Shown: positions 36,944-46,801, counted from the stretch's first letter. The stretch is DNA of 64,000 bases from Paenibacillus sp. FSL R7-0337 (GCF_037969875.1 NZ_CP150218.1:3472001-3536000); one strand, 5' to 3'. Notes: generated by a model from the sequence alone, not told the origin. Made by a program: numbers and translations.

Positions 36944-38398
36944 TTATTTAGTGTGAATCCGCAAAAGCTCTACAGGTGACAGGCTGCCATTAGAGTCAGT
37001 GATAAAGAAGACTTTATACGCTGTATTGGCAGTAAGTCCAGTCAGGTTAATGTTGTGTTTCACAACTGGACTACCTGTAAGAGTTCCAGTCCAAGGTGCT
37101 GTTAATGTAACACCTGCACTGTTCTTCCCTTGGGAAATCTGTAATGCGGTTGGATCAGCATCTGCTGCATTAACCACCACATATTTCAGAGGGGTTACCA
37201 GTGTACCCGTCTGCCCGTAAGCAGCATATACATCCGCAGTCGTCGTTGTTACATTGGTGATTCCAACTTGAGCAACCGACCATGCGCTGCCTGCTGCTGT
37301 TTTCAATTGGAGCGGAGTTACGCCGGACCAGTTACCAGAAGCGTCAGTCAGGGTAACGTATACGGTATAATCCGTATTTGCATTCAGACCATACACAGAG
37401 AAAGCAACAGGAGCATTGCCGGATGCAGCGATTTTACCGGAATGAATGCCTGCTGTTGTAGCATTAATCATTCCATCTTTCACTTGTGCTGCACTAGGTG
37501 CGGTTACGTTCACGCTGTAAGGAGCAACTACATAATACACAGCTCCTGTAACAGAAGGTGTAACATATACATCAGCGGTAACAGAACCTACATGACCGTA
37601 AGTCACGTTGCTTACAGATGGCAAGGTCACGTTACCGCCTCCGCCGCCTCCGCCAGTGCCGCCACCACCACTACCACCGGGTACCGGAGTAGCCGTTGGG
37701 CTGGTAGTTGGTACAGGTGTTGCAGATGGAGCCGGCGTTGCTGTTGGTGCTGGTGTAGGCATTACTCCGCCCGTAGCCGGCTTATGCGCAACCGAGTTGC
37801 TTATAATTCCAACCGCTTCGGCACGGGTAAGGGATTTCTTCGGACCGAAGGTGCCGTCAGGATAACCGTTGATGATCTTCTTCTCCGCCGCTGAGGCTAC
37901 TGCCACCTTGGCCCAAGCTGCGATCTGAGCATTATCCTTGAACTTAAGCGGAGTAGAGCTTGTACTCAGCTTAAGCAGCTTGGCAGCAATAACTGCTGCT
38001 TCCTGCCGGGTAAGCGGATTATTGGCCCGGAAGGTATTATTCTCATACCCGCCAATGTAGCCAGCCTTCACTGCCTTGGCTACTTCGCTGTAGACCCAGT
38101 TGGATTTCTTCACATCGGTGAAGCTAAGGGTAGCCGATTCGGTGAACCCGAACAGACGATTAATCAGTGCCACATATTCACCACGGGTAATTGCCTTATT
38201 CGGCTTAACCGTTCCATCAGGATAACCGCCCAGGTAACCTTTATCCAGCCAGCTCTGCAGTTGTTTCTGCGCCCAGTGTCCTTGAATATCCTTGGGGGCC
38301 GGCGCTGCCGACACACTTCCCAAAGAACCGATCAGCATTGAAATACCGAGTACTCCGGCCGTAAGGCCACGCCACATTTTCTTCATTCGTTTGTTCAT
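36944..38398 (-). CDS. S-layer homology (SLH) domain protein with Fn3-like C-terminal repeats
   Basis: 484-residue secreted wall protein. Signal peptide (residues 5-31, ending VSAAP). Three SLH domains follow: DIQGHWAQKQLQSWLDKGYL, FTDVKKSNWVYSEVAKAV and FKDNAQIAAWAKVAVASA, each ending in an ITRGE/LTRQE/LTRAE motif. SLH triplets bind pyruvylated secondary wall polymer. A Thr/Pro linker and a Gly-rich hinge lead to two related Fn3-like repeats (VSNVTYGHVGSVTADVYVTP; VGITNVTTTTADVYAAYG). AGGAGG abuts the first ATG (38398), so the ATG at 38386 may be used instead. Monocistronic. Confidence 0.88.
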   Translation of the reverse strand: MNKRMKKMWRGLTAGVLGISMLIGSLGSVSAAPAPKDIQGHWAQKQLQSWLDKGYLGGYPDGTVKPNKAITRGEYVALINRLFGFTESATLSFTDVKKSNWVYSEVAKAVKAGYIGGYENNTFRANNPLTRQEAAVIAAKLLKLSTSSTPLKFKDNAQIAAWAKVAVASAAEKKIINGYPDGTFGPKKSLTRAEAVGIISNSVAHKPATGGVMPTPAPTATPAPSATPVPTTSPTATPVPGGSGGGGTGGGGGGGNVTLPSVSNVTYGHVGSVTADVYVTPSVTGAVYYVVAPYSVNVTAPSAAQVKDGMINATTAGIHSGKIAASGNAPVAFSVYGLNANTDYTVYVTLTDASGNWSGVTPLQLKTAAGSAWSVAQVGITNVTTTTADVYAAYGQTGTLVTPLKYVVVNAADADPTALQISQGKNSAGVTLTAPWTGTLTGSPVVKHNINLTGLTANTAYKVFFITDSNGSLSPVELLRIHTK

Positions 38399-38635
38399 CC
38401 TCCTGTGAGTTTGATGGGCATAGGCTTCACTGCATGACTTCTTACCAAAAGATCTTTCGGAAGCATACGCCTAAGCAATAATGAGAGTGCAGACTAGGCA
38501 ACAAAAAAAGCCCAACGTTCACTATTACCCATAATCTGGAGGATGTTAACATTTTTCTGTAACTAATTTTTACAAAGTGTCCAATTTCGGACTCTATTCG
38601 ACTCGGAATATAGGCTATTTATAAGGAATATGTAA

Positions 38636-38669
38636 ATAAAAAAGACCCAAGGGAATATCCCCAGGGTCT
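38636..38669 (-). terminator. Terminator of the cold-shock gene
   Basis: Minus strand AGACCCTGGGGA...TCCCTTGGGTCT followed by seven T-rich bases. It lies 64 bases after the stop, with a small GC-rich stem near 38715-38728 between. The remainder of the 334-base gap to the SLH gene shows no gene. Confidence 0.88.
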
Positions 38670-38732
38670 AACGCTAGCGTTGTCTCAATTGCTAACCATC
38701 TACCATATATGTAGGTCGGCTTCGCCGGATGA

Positions 38733-38930
38733 TTATAATTTGATGACGTTAGCTGCTTGTGGTCCGCGTGCGCCTTCAACGATATCGAACTCTACGGATT
38801 GGCCTTCATCCAAAGTCTTGAAACCGTCAGTTTGAATCGCGGAGAAGTGTACGAATACGTCGCCACCATCGGCAGTTTCGATGAAACCATAACCTTTTTC
38901 TGCGTTAAACCATTTAACTTTACCTTCCAT
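38733..38930 (-). CDS. Cold-shock protein, CspA/CspB family
   Basis: 65-residue single OB-fold RNA chaperone. RNP1 KGYGFIE and RNP2 VFVHFSAI are intact, and [17 protein letters not shown] is the classical start. Binds single-stranded RNA and DNA and melts mRNA structure at low temperature or in stationary phase. Own promoter, short leader with a small stem (GTGAG/CTCAC), and its own terminator. An overlapping longer frame (38792-39013) is a shadow. Confidence 0.95.
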   Translation of the reverse strand: MEGKVKWFNAEKGYGFIETADGGDVFVHFSAIQTDGFKTLDEGQSVEFDIVEGARGPQAANVIKL

Positions 38931-38983
38931 TGACTAAACATTCCCTTCGTCATCAGATGAACGTGAGTCTTGCTCACAATTCG

Positions 38984-39013
38984 ACTATACCACCGCAGCT
39001 TCTCCATTGTCAA
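38984..39013 (-). promoter_or_regulatory. Predicted sigma-A promoter of the cold-shock gene
   Basis: Minus strand TTGACA (perfect), 18 bases, TATAGT. Expected start near 38977, giving a leader of about 47 bases. Much shorter than the long cold-sensing leaders of E. coli cspA. Confidence 0.75.
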
Positions 39014-39097
39014 TTGGAATAGTAAATGATTACTTTCAATATTTTACCAGAGTAGCAATGACATAATAAATGGATAACATTGGGTAATATAAGTTAC

Positions 39098-39136
39098 AAA
39101 AAAAGGAGCAGACGCTTGTTAATACCCGTCCACTCC
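39098..39136 (-). terminator. Terminator of the flaG-fliD-fliS-fliT operon
   Basis: Minus strand GGAG-TG-GACG pairs with CGTC-TG-CTCC, followed by seven T. About 36 bases after fliT. Confidence 0.85.
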
Positions 39137-39171
39137 CCCACTGAAACAGGAGAAAATCTATTATTCTATCT

Positions 39172-39507
39172 TTATTTTTTGCGGTCCATCAGGAAGCTGT
39201 CCGGGGTGTATGCCGCCTCATAGGCGCTGCGTTGGATTTTGGCTTGTCCGCGTTTCTGGAGGAAGTCTTGGGCTTCCAATCGGTGGGCGTTCATCCGGGC
39301 CATGATGGCCGGGTCTTGCTCTAAAATTCGACGTATTGCATCCTTTTGTGCAGAAGTTGGCTGACATTCTTCGACCTCTTGCTTTATCAGTTCGACAAGT
39401 TTCTGGCGTCGTTCTACGAAGGCTTCGAGTTCTTCGTAGGTGGCGTCGTGCAAATGAGTTGAAAGAGTTTCGGTTAACTTATCAAGCTCATTAGTTAACT
39501 CATCCAT
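39172..39507 (-). CDS. fliT: Flagellar protein FliT-like
   Basis: 111-residue, strongly helical, charged protein directly after fliS, with which it overlaps by eight bases. Features: LDKLTETLSTHL, FVERRQKLVELIKQEVEEC and a C-terminal KIQRSAYEAAYTPDSFLMDRKK. FliT proteins are export chaperones for the cap FliD; sequence conservation is low, so the call rests mainly on size, helical pattern and position. Confidence 0.75.
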   Translation of the reverse strand: MDELTNELDKLTETLSTHLHDATYEELEAFVERRQKLVELIKQEVEECQPTSAQKDAIRRILEQDPAIMARMNAHRLEAQDFLQKRGQAKIQRSAYEAAYTPDSFLMDRKK

Positions 39508-39910
39508 GAGCGCCTTCGGGTGACATTGGTGTCTGTCCCTGCCCTGCTATTAATTTGGAAGCTTGTAACCAAGTTTCCCGTAGTTCAGTCAAATATCCAA
39601 CTGCTTCCTCAGCCTTTTCAGCATCTTTGCGAATATTTGCCTCTATAAGCAAGAAACTAGTATATTCGTAGAGTGAGTAAAGTCCTCCAGATACCTCGTA
39701 ACTATGATCAAGTGTACTCATCAACTCACTTACAATCGTCTGCGCTTTTCCAAGATTGGTATTTGTTTTCTCATAATCATTCTTCTTGATTCCATCAAGT
39801 CCAGCACGGATGAACCGAATTGCACCGTCGTACAGCATAATTACTAATTGGGCAGGTGTAGATGTCTGTACAGAGGACTGGCGGTATTTATCGTAAGGAG
39901 AATTAAGCAA
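39500..39910 (-). CDS. fliS: Flagellin export chaperone FliS
   Basis: 136 residues. Cytoplasmic chaperone binding the flagellin C-terminus. The family pattern LNSPYDKYRQSSVQTSTPAQLVIMLYDGAIRFI is present. The frame reaches a GTG at 39919, but AAAGGGTGAG with good spacing precedes a TTG at 39910, giving the family N-terminus MLNSPY. In B. subtilis FliS also interacts with FliW. Confidence 0.92.
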   Translation of the reverse strand: MLNSPYDKYRQSSVQTSTPAQLVIMLYDGAIRFIRAGLDGIKKNDYEKTNTNLGKAQTIVSELMSTLDHSYEVSGGLYSLYEYTSFLLIEANIRKDAEKAEEAVGYLTELRETWLQASKLIAGQGQTPMSPEGAHG

Positions 39911-39927
39911 GTATCTCACCCTTTATA

Positions 39928-41802
39928 CTATTTTGATGATAATCCTAAGCTGGACAGCAGACTGGAGGATTGGGATTGCAGCTTACTCATAGCTGTTTCC
40001 ATTGCTGTGAATTGTTTGTAGTAACGATTTTCTGCAGTAACTAGATTTTTCTGCATAGTATCAAGACGGCTATTATATCCTTTTAAAGTTCTACCAATTA
40101 CATTCTCCGCCTTGTACGATCCTGTAACACTAGCAGAGTACCGATCAGTTCCCGCTTTCTCAGAGAATCTTTCAAGTGCAGTCTCTGATATTTTCACCAG
40201 TTTGTCGAACAATCCACTTCCAGCATCACTAGTAGGTCCTTGAAGTAAATCAATGATCTTCTGTGGATTCTCAGCGATAGCTGTTTTCAATTTAGATTCA
40301 TTTAGGTACAGCTTACCGTTCTCATAATATTGCCCAGTCGTAATACCAATAGAACTGAGCTCCCCTAATTTCCCAGTTATGAGCATTCTCATTGAAGAGA
40401 CCGTAGATCTTAAAATGTCATCATTTTTCAAAAGTCCGCTTTGCGCTTTCTCTGTCCAAGTCTTGATATCTGCCTCTTTCATATCCTTCTTCTGCTCTTC
40501 AGTTAAAGGCGCAAAATCACGATATTTCACTTCACTTGTTTTTTTATTCAAAAGTTCAATCATACTGTTATAATCTTCTATAAATCCTTTAATGGTTTCA
40601 ATTGCTGTAGAAGAATCAGTCTGAGTATTAATAGTCGTTGTTTTACCAGCAGTAGTAGCTAATAAAGTGAGTGAAATTCCGTTAATTGTAAAACTATTAC
40701 TACTCTTACTCAATTCCGTCCCATTAATTGTAACTTGGGCATCAACACCTGGTGTATACAATTGCTGTGCCCCGTTAAAACGCTCAATCAATGTATTCCC
40801 AGCTGCGCCAAATTGGATTTTCCCATCCCCTGTTCCAACTTTTGAGGTGAACACTAATTTCCCTTGAGCAGAATCGAATTTAGCAGAAAATTTCACAGCA
40901 GCACTTATACCTGAATCAGTATCTCCATTGTTTATCAAAGACACGATATCACTAATTGAGAGATTCTGATCAAAAGTAAATGTTTCACCTTCTATAGTCA
41001 AAGAATAATTAGAACTAGCACTTCCGCCTGTAAGTTCGCTTAGCTTAGTACTGGCAGTTATATTTTGACCGCCACTTTTAGTTTCTATTGCTGTTAATCT
41101 GGCAGGAGGTGCAACTTCTCCCCCAAATAAATTGAGTAACGGATTCGTACCCGCTGTTCCAAGGTTTACTTGTCCTTCAGATCCGGAAGTTTTGGAGCTA
41201 ATAAGCAGTTTACCAGTAACCTCATCAAAGCTTGCTGTGACATTAGCTTTTGCATTAGCATTAATAGTCGATACCACCGTTGCAATACTTGTTTTTCCAG
41301 TAAACAGGGATTTCCCGTTGCTATCTTTGAAGCCTTCTCCGTTAATCGTTATGGAAAACTCTTCATTAAGTAACGGTTCCTGATCATTAGGAGGAAGTTT
41401 CCCCACTTCCGGATTGAGAAGTTCTGCAAGTGTTATTTTACTTGACTTTCCAGATCCTACACCAACTGTTTCTACAGTTGCCCGCGTAGCCAACCTTTCA
41501 ATACTGACTTTCATTTCCGTTCCATTAGCTTCAGCTGTAGCCTCAGCTCTGAGCGCATCTGTATTACCAGTGATAACTGCTTTATTAGCATTCAAAGCAC
41601 TATTAAACCCATATTTATCTGTGAGCTTAGCGCTTTTAAATTGGTAAAGTTTACTGTTAATTTCCCGATAGCTATCTCTTTTCCACTCAAGTAATTGCTT
41701 ATCTTGGACAAGCTTATCATAAGGAACACGCTTAGCAGCCATCATACTCTTGACCATACTATCAATATCCATACCTGAGAATCCATTTACTCTAGTAACC
41801 AA
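39928..41802 (-). CDS. fliD: Flagellar filament cap protein FliD (HAP2)
   Basis: 624 residues. Caps the filament tip and folds flagellin as it emerges. N-terminal FliD_N region GFSGMDIDSMVKSMMAAKRVPYDKL and C-terminal FliD_C region SLGITTGQYYENGKLYLNESKLKTAI and a coiled-coil end are clear. The central part is variable, with repeated beta-rich stretches (LTIEGETFTFDQNLSISDIVSLIN). Start is TTG at 41802 with GGAGGT six bases upstream. Confidence 0.95.
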   Translation of the reverse strand: MVTRVNGFSGMDIDSMVKSMMAAKRVPYDKLVQDKQLLEWKRDSYREINSKLYQFKSAKLTDKYGFNSALNANKAVITGNTDALRAEATAEANGTEMKVSIERLATRATVETVGVGSGKSSKITLAELLNPEVGKLPPNDQEPLLNEEFSITINGEGFKDSNGKSLFTGKTSIATVVSTINANAKANVTASFDEVTGKLLISSKTSGSEGQVNLGTAGTNPLLNLFGGEVAPPARLTAIETKSGGQNITASTKLSELTGGSASSNYSLTIEGETFTFDQNLSISDIVSLINNGDTDSGISAAVKFSAKFDSAQGKLVFTSKVGTGDGKIQFGAAGNTLIERFNGAQQLYTPGVDAQVTINGTELSKSSNSFTINGISLTLLATTAGKTTTINTQTDSSTAIETIKGFIEDYNSMIELLNKKTSEVKYRDFAPLTEEQKKDMKEADIKTWTEKAQSGLLKNDDILRSTVSSMRMLITGKLGELSSIGITTGQYYENGKLYLNESKLKTAIAENPQKIIDLLQGPTSDAGSGLFDKLVKISETALERFSEKAGTDRYSASVTGSYKAENVIGRTLKGYNSRLDTMQKNLVTAENRYYKQFTAMETAMSKLQSQSSSLLSSLGLSSK

Positions 41803-41819
41803 TACAGCACCTCCAGATC

Positions 41820-42221
41820 CTAAATTTTCTCATCAACTAATATTCCGGCTATTTCCATCATTTTAGCTACAAGATCAAGTGTCTTCTCTGGTGGCACCTC
41901 ACGGATAAGTTCCCCAGTATCCTTATTTAATACCTTGACCATAATATCATGTGTTTTCTCATGGATGCTGATTTCTAAAGTTGTTTGAGGGCCCTGCAAA
42001 GATTTAACTGCCCGTTCAATCGTCTTAATTAGTTGTTCTTCTGCCATAGTAATGTTTGCACCCTGTCTCTCTCTGAGATCCAGGTCTTTAACATCCTTTA
42101 TCGACGATATAGGTGCTACTTCGTTGTTCGCGGGGGCTGCAACAATTGATGCAACCGCTCCTTCAGGCTTACTTTGACCTTTAACAACCGTACTGGCGGA
42201 AAGAGAGAACTGTACATTCAT
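41820..42221 (-). CDS. flaG: Flagellar protein FlaG
   Basis: 133-residue protein of the FlaG family, linked to filament length control. Conserved part IHEKTHDIMVKVLNKDTGELIREVPPEKTLDLVAKM is typical. The frame opens at 42242, but the ATG at 42221 (NVQFSLSAS) follows GGAGGT and is preferred. First gene of flaG-fliD-fliS-fliT, with a sigma-D promoter 40 bases upstream. Confidence 0.9.
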   Translation of the reverse strand: MNVQFSLSASTVVKGQSKPEGAVASIVAAPANNEVAPISSIKDVKDLDLRERQGANITMAEEQLIKTIERAVKSLQGPQTTLEISIHEKTHDIMVKVLNKDTGELIREVPPEKTLDLVAKMMEIAGILVDEKI

Positions 42222-42260
42222 CAAACATCCGACCTCCAACAAACCTCGATTATATAGTAT

Positions 42261-42287
42261 ATATCGGTTAGTAGCAGGGAATGTTTA
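42261..42287 (-). promoter_or_regulatory. Sigma-D promoter of the flaG operon
   Basis: Minus strand TAAA, 15 bases, ACCGATAT: 11 of 12 positions match TAAA-N15-GCCGATAT. The further upstream stretch to 42620 is A/T-rich, has an imperfect palindrome around CTACAT...ATGTAG (about 42502-42524) and no gene that I can support. Confidence 0.88.
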
Positions 42288-42620
42288 GGGTACAACTATA
42301 ATATTCGGTAGAGTCCCCTTGAGTATTTTAAAATCATTTCTAACTATTTCAAATTGAATCTCTAAAAATGTTAAAGAGAATATACAGGAATATAAGCGAT
42401 TTCTAATATATTCGTCTAAAATGCTGGATTTGTAGCATTCGCTGATTAATTAAAAATACATAATTTCATTTACAAATTTGTTCGCTTGGAAAATGGACTA
42501 CATATACATCTATTATGTAGGAGGTCCGCATCAGAGTCCGGTGCCCCCTCCCCTTTTCTTTGGCAGTATTAGCATGAGCCTTCTAATTGCCGCGCCATGT
42601 CAATCAAAAATCCACCTGCA

Positions 42621-44153
42621 TTAATGGGTTATATACAGAGTGAAAGTGTTGTGCAGCTCTTTTTTCCACAATAAGAAATACGGTATGACCCGTTGTATTA
42701 ATTCGTTTCTCAATGAATTCCAATGTTCATGATTAAAATGCTCGACAACTTCTAAAAGAGATTCCTTGAACTGTGTATTAACTGCATGTAGGTTATTTTC
42801 CCTTAGAAATCTAGAAAACGTATCTATTCGTAAATTTATATTTGTATATGCATCAAGTATATCCTGCATAACAATAGCAGCCTCATCATAGTTTTTGTCC
42901 GATAACTTAGCAATGATAAAGTCAAAACCCTCATTAATTGAATCACTAACTTCCAACAAACCCCTCATCAACTCAAATGAGCTAATTAAATTATAATCTG
43001 TTTTTATGTTATCTGTTATAGAAACGTTCATTGTAAAATCGTCTTTAAAATTAAAAATATAATTTTTATTACCACAATTTAATGAATTGACTTCATTATT
43101 AAGAAATTCGTTTGCACTCTCTTCTTTCATTAATCCATATTTCTTGTCCTGTTCTGCAACATGGTCAAACAGTTTGCGTAGGGAGGCATCCATGGCGTGT
43201 GCATATTTTTTAAAAAGCGTACCATCAAGGTCATTCATACCGACTCGTTTATAGTAGGTGAAATTATAATTGGATAACAGGGCTGCCACTTTATCTTTAT
43301 CTTCTACGGATGCAATTTTATCCTCTTCACAATGAAAAATATAATAACGTGTATCCGATTTAATCCAATGCTCTCTAATTAACAGATTACGAATTTGCTT
43401 ATGAGAATCCCCAAAATAGTAGGTGACGTTTCATCAAGGATCGTCCAAGGATTATTATATGCGAATGGCACAGTGTAAGTTTTGTTATTGTAATTGACAC
43501 TAACATTATAATCATTCTCTAATATTTCTTTACCCGTGATATGGTTCATTTGGGCACGTGAGAACCCTGAGTTGTCAATTATTACCGAGAATGTATTAGG
43601 CGCAAATTTGCCACAAAGCATAGCTATATAACCTCCGTACGAAGAACCGAATGCAATTATTTTCCTCCTATTTAATGCAGGATATTTTTTGAGAACATCG
43701 CCCAGCACAGTAAGGTTATCCAGAGCAGGTAAAAATCCAAAGGACTGATACTCATTCCGTCCGTGATCTTTAAAGCTTGACAATGGGGATCTAACTGGGA
43801 TAGCCCTTTACTTTCTAGTAGCTGTCCTACCTTCAAATAAAAGTCGTTATCTGATGAAATATTATGCCAGTAAGCACTCGAAACCCCATAAATCTTTTCC
43901 ATATTATGAATGAAGTGATTATCCATTTCAAGGAAACCACAAGACAATTATATTTTTCCGCAAGGTATGGATTTAATTTTTCTAATTGATAAACTGAATT
44001 AGCAAGTCCGCCAAACCCTGGGATAGTTAATATTAGGCCAGTTTCACCAGTTACACCCTCAACTGGTGATGTGACATAATAGTCCAGCTCTTTTCTACTA
44101 AAACCTAATTCAATATCTGCATGCGGTTTAATTGCAAAACTTAGCGTTCCCAA
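42621..44153 (-). pseudogene. Frameshifted DUF2920-like alpha/beta-hydrolase gene of the flagellin glycosylation island
   Basis: Four successive reading frames make one protein of about 510 residues. Part A (44153 to about 43940): FSRKELDYYVTSPVEGV...LILTIPGFGGLANSVYQ. Part B (to about 43760): EMDNHFIHNMEKIYGVSS. Part C (to about 43430): IIAFGSSYGGYIAMLCGKFAP, a nucleophile-elbow motif. Part D (to 42621): YYFGDSHKQIRNLLIREHWIKS... into a helical tail. Each junction shifts by one missing base (or two extra), always in the same direction. The lipase-like GFGG and GSSYGG motifs and the place beside pse/maf genes recall DUF2920 proteins of flagellar modification loci; that name is tentative. It may be a true pseudogene or carry sequencing deletions. 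Confidence 0.72.
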
Positions 44154-44462
44154 AGTTTAAGCCCCCGATTCTATTAGCAGGTTAATTAAATGAAAGACAG
44201 GCTTGACAGTATATTCATCAAAAAAAGGTTTAACGATTAATATGTAGTCGGCTATCATGTAGAGAATATTCTAATTTTCCATACAAATAGATATAGCTAA
44301 AAAATAGTTAATTTAAATGGAGTGCTTTATATCATTTGCAAGAAAGGAGTCTTTGGTAGCAACATGACAGTTGCTTTTCTATATATTTCCGCCTTCAATT
44401 TCAATAAACTAATACAGTTCATTTATTGCTGACTTCCTAGACTCATTTCGAATGTCCCCAAT

Positions 44463-44510
44463 AAAAAAGTCCCCCTCATTAAAGGTTGAAATCGACCATT
44501 TCGGGGAGTT
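44463..44510 (-). terminator. Terminator of the pse operon
   Basis: Minus strand AACTCCCC pairs with GGGGGACTT, with inner GGT...ACC, then TTTTTTAT. It lies 69 bases after pseC. The remaining part of the 425-base gap (44154-44462) is A/T-rich and shows no gene; a 22-codon plus-strand ORF at 44364 is not supportable. Confidence 0.82.
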
Positions 44511-44578
44511 TATGCAGTGGTTTAGGAGGTTGGGTATTCTCATCATGCTGTCTTTATACTCACATTACTTTTGTTACT

Positions 44579-45784
44579 CTATAATTTGATATGGCTACTA
44601 AATTGCAATGCAATTCTTCGTACAGCTTGTATAACATCCATCACATCTTTATTTGTCATTTTAGGGTACAAAGGCAGCGTAATCGCTGTTTCATAATAAT
44701 TTTCTGCGTTAGGACATAGCCCCCGTAAGTAACCCAGATTCTGGTAGTATGGCTGCAGATAAACAGGGATGTAGTGAACATGAACACCAATGTTTAATTG
44801 ACGAAGTGCTTCAAACCAATCTTTTCTAGTACCCTGAAATACTTCTGGAAGCCAACGAGTAACATACAAATGCCAGCTTGAATGGCCATCCTTCTGTTGA
44901 TAAGGTAGCACAAGACCTGATATACCGGCCAATTCCCGATCATACATACCAGCTATTTCTCTTCTCCGTTCTACAAATTGGTCCAACTTGTTCATCTGTG
45001 ATTCGCCAAGTGCAGCCTGCATATCTGTCATTCTATAGTTATAACCAAGAGACTGCATTTCGTAGTACCAAGGACCATCGTTTTGCTGCATTTCATCCGG
45101 GTCTTTGGTCATTCCGTGATTGCGAAACAACCGAAGTTGGTGATAAAAATGTTCATCATCTGTGACAATAACCCCACCTTCCCCCGTAGTCACATGCTTG
45201 ACAGGATGAAAGCTGAACATCGTCATATCTGCCCATGAACCAATTTTCACTCCTTGATAGGATGCTCCTAAGGAGTGAGCTGCATCCTGAATCAGAACCA
45301 AGCCGTTATCTCTAGCAATCATGTTCAGTCGGTCAATTTCAACGGGTTGCCCCGAGAAATCGACAGCAATAATTGCCTTGGTCTTATCCGTAATTTTCTG
45401 TTCAACCAGACATGGATCGACATTATAGGTATTCATGTCGATATCTGCGAATACCGGGGTAGCTCCTTGATATAGCACACAATTGCTGCTGGCCAAGAAA
45501 GTAATGGGTGTTGTAATCACCTCATCACCTGAGCCGATTCCCGCCGCAAAGCAAGCGCCATGAAGCGCAGCTGTCCCATTGGTAAAAGCCACTGCATATT
45601 TCACTCCAACATAATCCGCAACTTTAGACTCAAATGCCTGGATAGCCGGGCCTTGTGTGATAAAATCTCCACGTAACACTCTAACCACTGCTGCGATATC
45701 ATCTTCATCCAACCATTGCTGGCCATATTGCAACATGGTTTCTCTCAAAGGCTGTGGTACGGATACGTTGTTTTTATCTGACAT
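44579..45784 (-). CDS. pseC: UDP-4-amino-4,6-dideoxy-N-acetyl-beta-L-altrosamine transaminase PseC
   Basis: PLP-dependent DegT/DnrJ/EryC1 aminotransferase, 401 residues. Second step of pseudaminic acid synthesis, aminating C4 of the PseB product with glutamate as donor. Hallmarks: AVAFTNGTAALHGACFAAGI, TTPITFLASSNCVLYQGA, DAAHSLGA and the lysine motif MFSFHPVKHVTTGEGG, which closely follows that of Campylobacter PseC. Last gene of the island's operon, 46 bases after the epimerase gene. Confidence 0.88.
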   Translation of the reverse strand: MSDKNNVSVPQPLRETMLQYGQQWLDEDDIAAVVRVLRGDFITQGPAIQAFESKVADYVGVKYAVAFTNGTAALHGACFAAGIGSGDEVITTPITFLASSNCVLYQGATPVFADIDMNTYNVDPCLVEQKITDKTKAIIAVDFSGQPVEIDRLNMIARDNGLVLIQDAAHSLGASYQGVKIGSWADMTMFSFHPVKHVTTGEGGVIVTDDEHFYHQLRLFRNHGMTKDPDEMQQNDGPWYYEMQSLGYNYRMTDMQAALGESQMNKLDQFVERRREIAGMYDRELAGISGLVLPYQQKDGHSSWHLYVTRWLPEVFQGTRKDWFEALRQLNIGVHVHYIPVYLQPYYQNLGYLRGLCPNAENYYETAITLPLYPKMTNKDVMDVIQAVRRIALQFSSHIKL

Positions 45785-45830
45785 ACTGAGTTCGCCTCCT
45801 TATTTCTAAGCTGGACAAGACGCAGAACCG

Positions 45831-46778
45831 TTACTGAAGTCCGCCTGCTTGAATCCATGCCAAAGTACGGGCAATACCTTCTTCCAATGTTACTTCTGGT
45901 TGCCATTTAAGCAGTCCCTTAGCTTTGGAGGAATTACATAGCAGCTTTTGAATTTCACTCTGGGGATGGATGTGTTCTACATGCTTAACTCTCGAAGGAT
46001 CACCAGTGATTAGCAATGCCAAATCATTGATTGCAATATCCCTACCTAATCCGGCGTTTACGATCTCGCCATTTACTGCATCTGAAAAACCTGCCGCTAC
46101 GACGAACCTAGCGCAGTCTTCCACATACAGAAGATCTCGGGTTTGTGTACCTTCTCCATATATATGCAAGTTCTGACCATTCAGATGGTTGTTGATAAAG
46201 ATTGCCACTACGCCACCTTCACCACCCGTTTTCTGAAAAGGACCATACGTGTTGAATGGACGAATCACTACAGTAGGAAGCCCATAAGCGTAATAATAAG
46301 AAAGAACCATATTCTCGGCGGCTACCTTGGCACCTGCATAAGGAGAAGCTGGTTTTGTTGGATGAGATTCGGCGATACCTGTTTCATCAGTGCAGTGGTC
46401 ATATACCATGCATGTACTCATAAAAACAACTTTGGTATTATGTTCACGGCATTGCTCCATAATATAAAAAGTTCCTACTGTGTCATTGTTAAAGGTTGTG
46501 CGCGGATCATCTATGGAATCCTGTACATTAATTGAGGCTCCTAAGTGATAACAGAGTTCAAAATGTTGTTTCTCAAACAAACCGCTCAAAAGTTCCTCGT
46601 CCAGAATTGTTCCTTTTATGAACCCCCGTAAATTAGGATGACTCAAGAATTCCACAATATTTTCTTCACGCCCATTCGATAAATCGTCTAGAATCCACAA
46701 TTTATGACCCTCTTGCAAAATCTTCTTCGCCACCCAACGACCAATAAAGCCCGCTCCTCCGGTGAGTAGGATATTCAT
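45831..46778 (-). CDS. NAD-dependent epimerase/dehydratase (extended SDR) of the glycosylation island
   Basis: 315 residues. Rossmann motif GGAGFIGRWVAKKI, catalytic Ser-Thr region FMSTCMVYDH and YxxxK as SPYAGAKVAAE, then VIRPFNTYGP. It resembles UDP-sugar 4-epimerases. The canonical pseudaminate route (PseB, C, H, G, I, F) has no step for it, so it may prepare another sugar or modify an intermediate. The nonstandard VYDHC after the active Ser (usually VYG) is notable. Gap of only 23 bases from pseI places it in the same operon. Confidence 0.8.
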   Translation of the reverse strand: MNILLTGGAGFIGRWVAKKILQEGHKLWILDDLSNGREENIVEFLSHPNLRGFIKGTILDEELLSGLFEKQHFELCYHLGASINVQDSIDDPRTTFNNDTVGTFYIMEQCREHNTKVVFMSTCMVYDHCTDETGIAESHPTKPASPYAGAKVAAENMVLSYYYAYGLPTVVIRPFNTYGPFQKTGGEGGVVAIFINNHLNGQNLHIYGEGTQTRDLLYVEDCARFVVAAGFSDAVNGEIVNAGLGRDIAINDLALLITGDPSRVKHVEHIHPQSEIQKLLCNSSKAKGLLKWQPEVTLEEGIARTLAWIQAGGLQ

Positions 46779-46801
46779 TTCAATTGCCTCCCGTCATTAT
46801 C

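Noticed and set aside
36944..38398. SLH repeats as a DNA repeat array
   Set aside because: Similarity is at protein level only.
44364..44432. Plus-strand 22-codon ORF with a GGAG upstream
   Set aside because: Too short, no homologue known to me, and spacing of the Shine-Dalgarno is too long.
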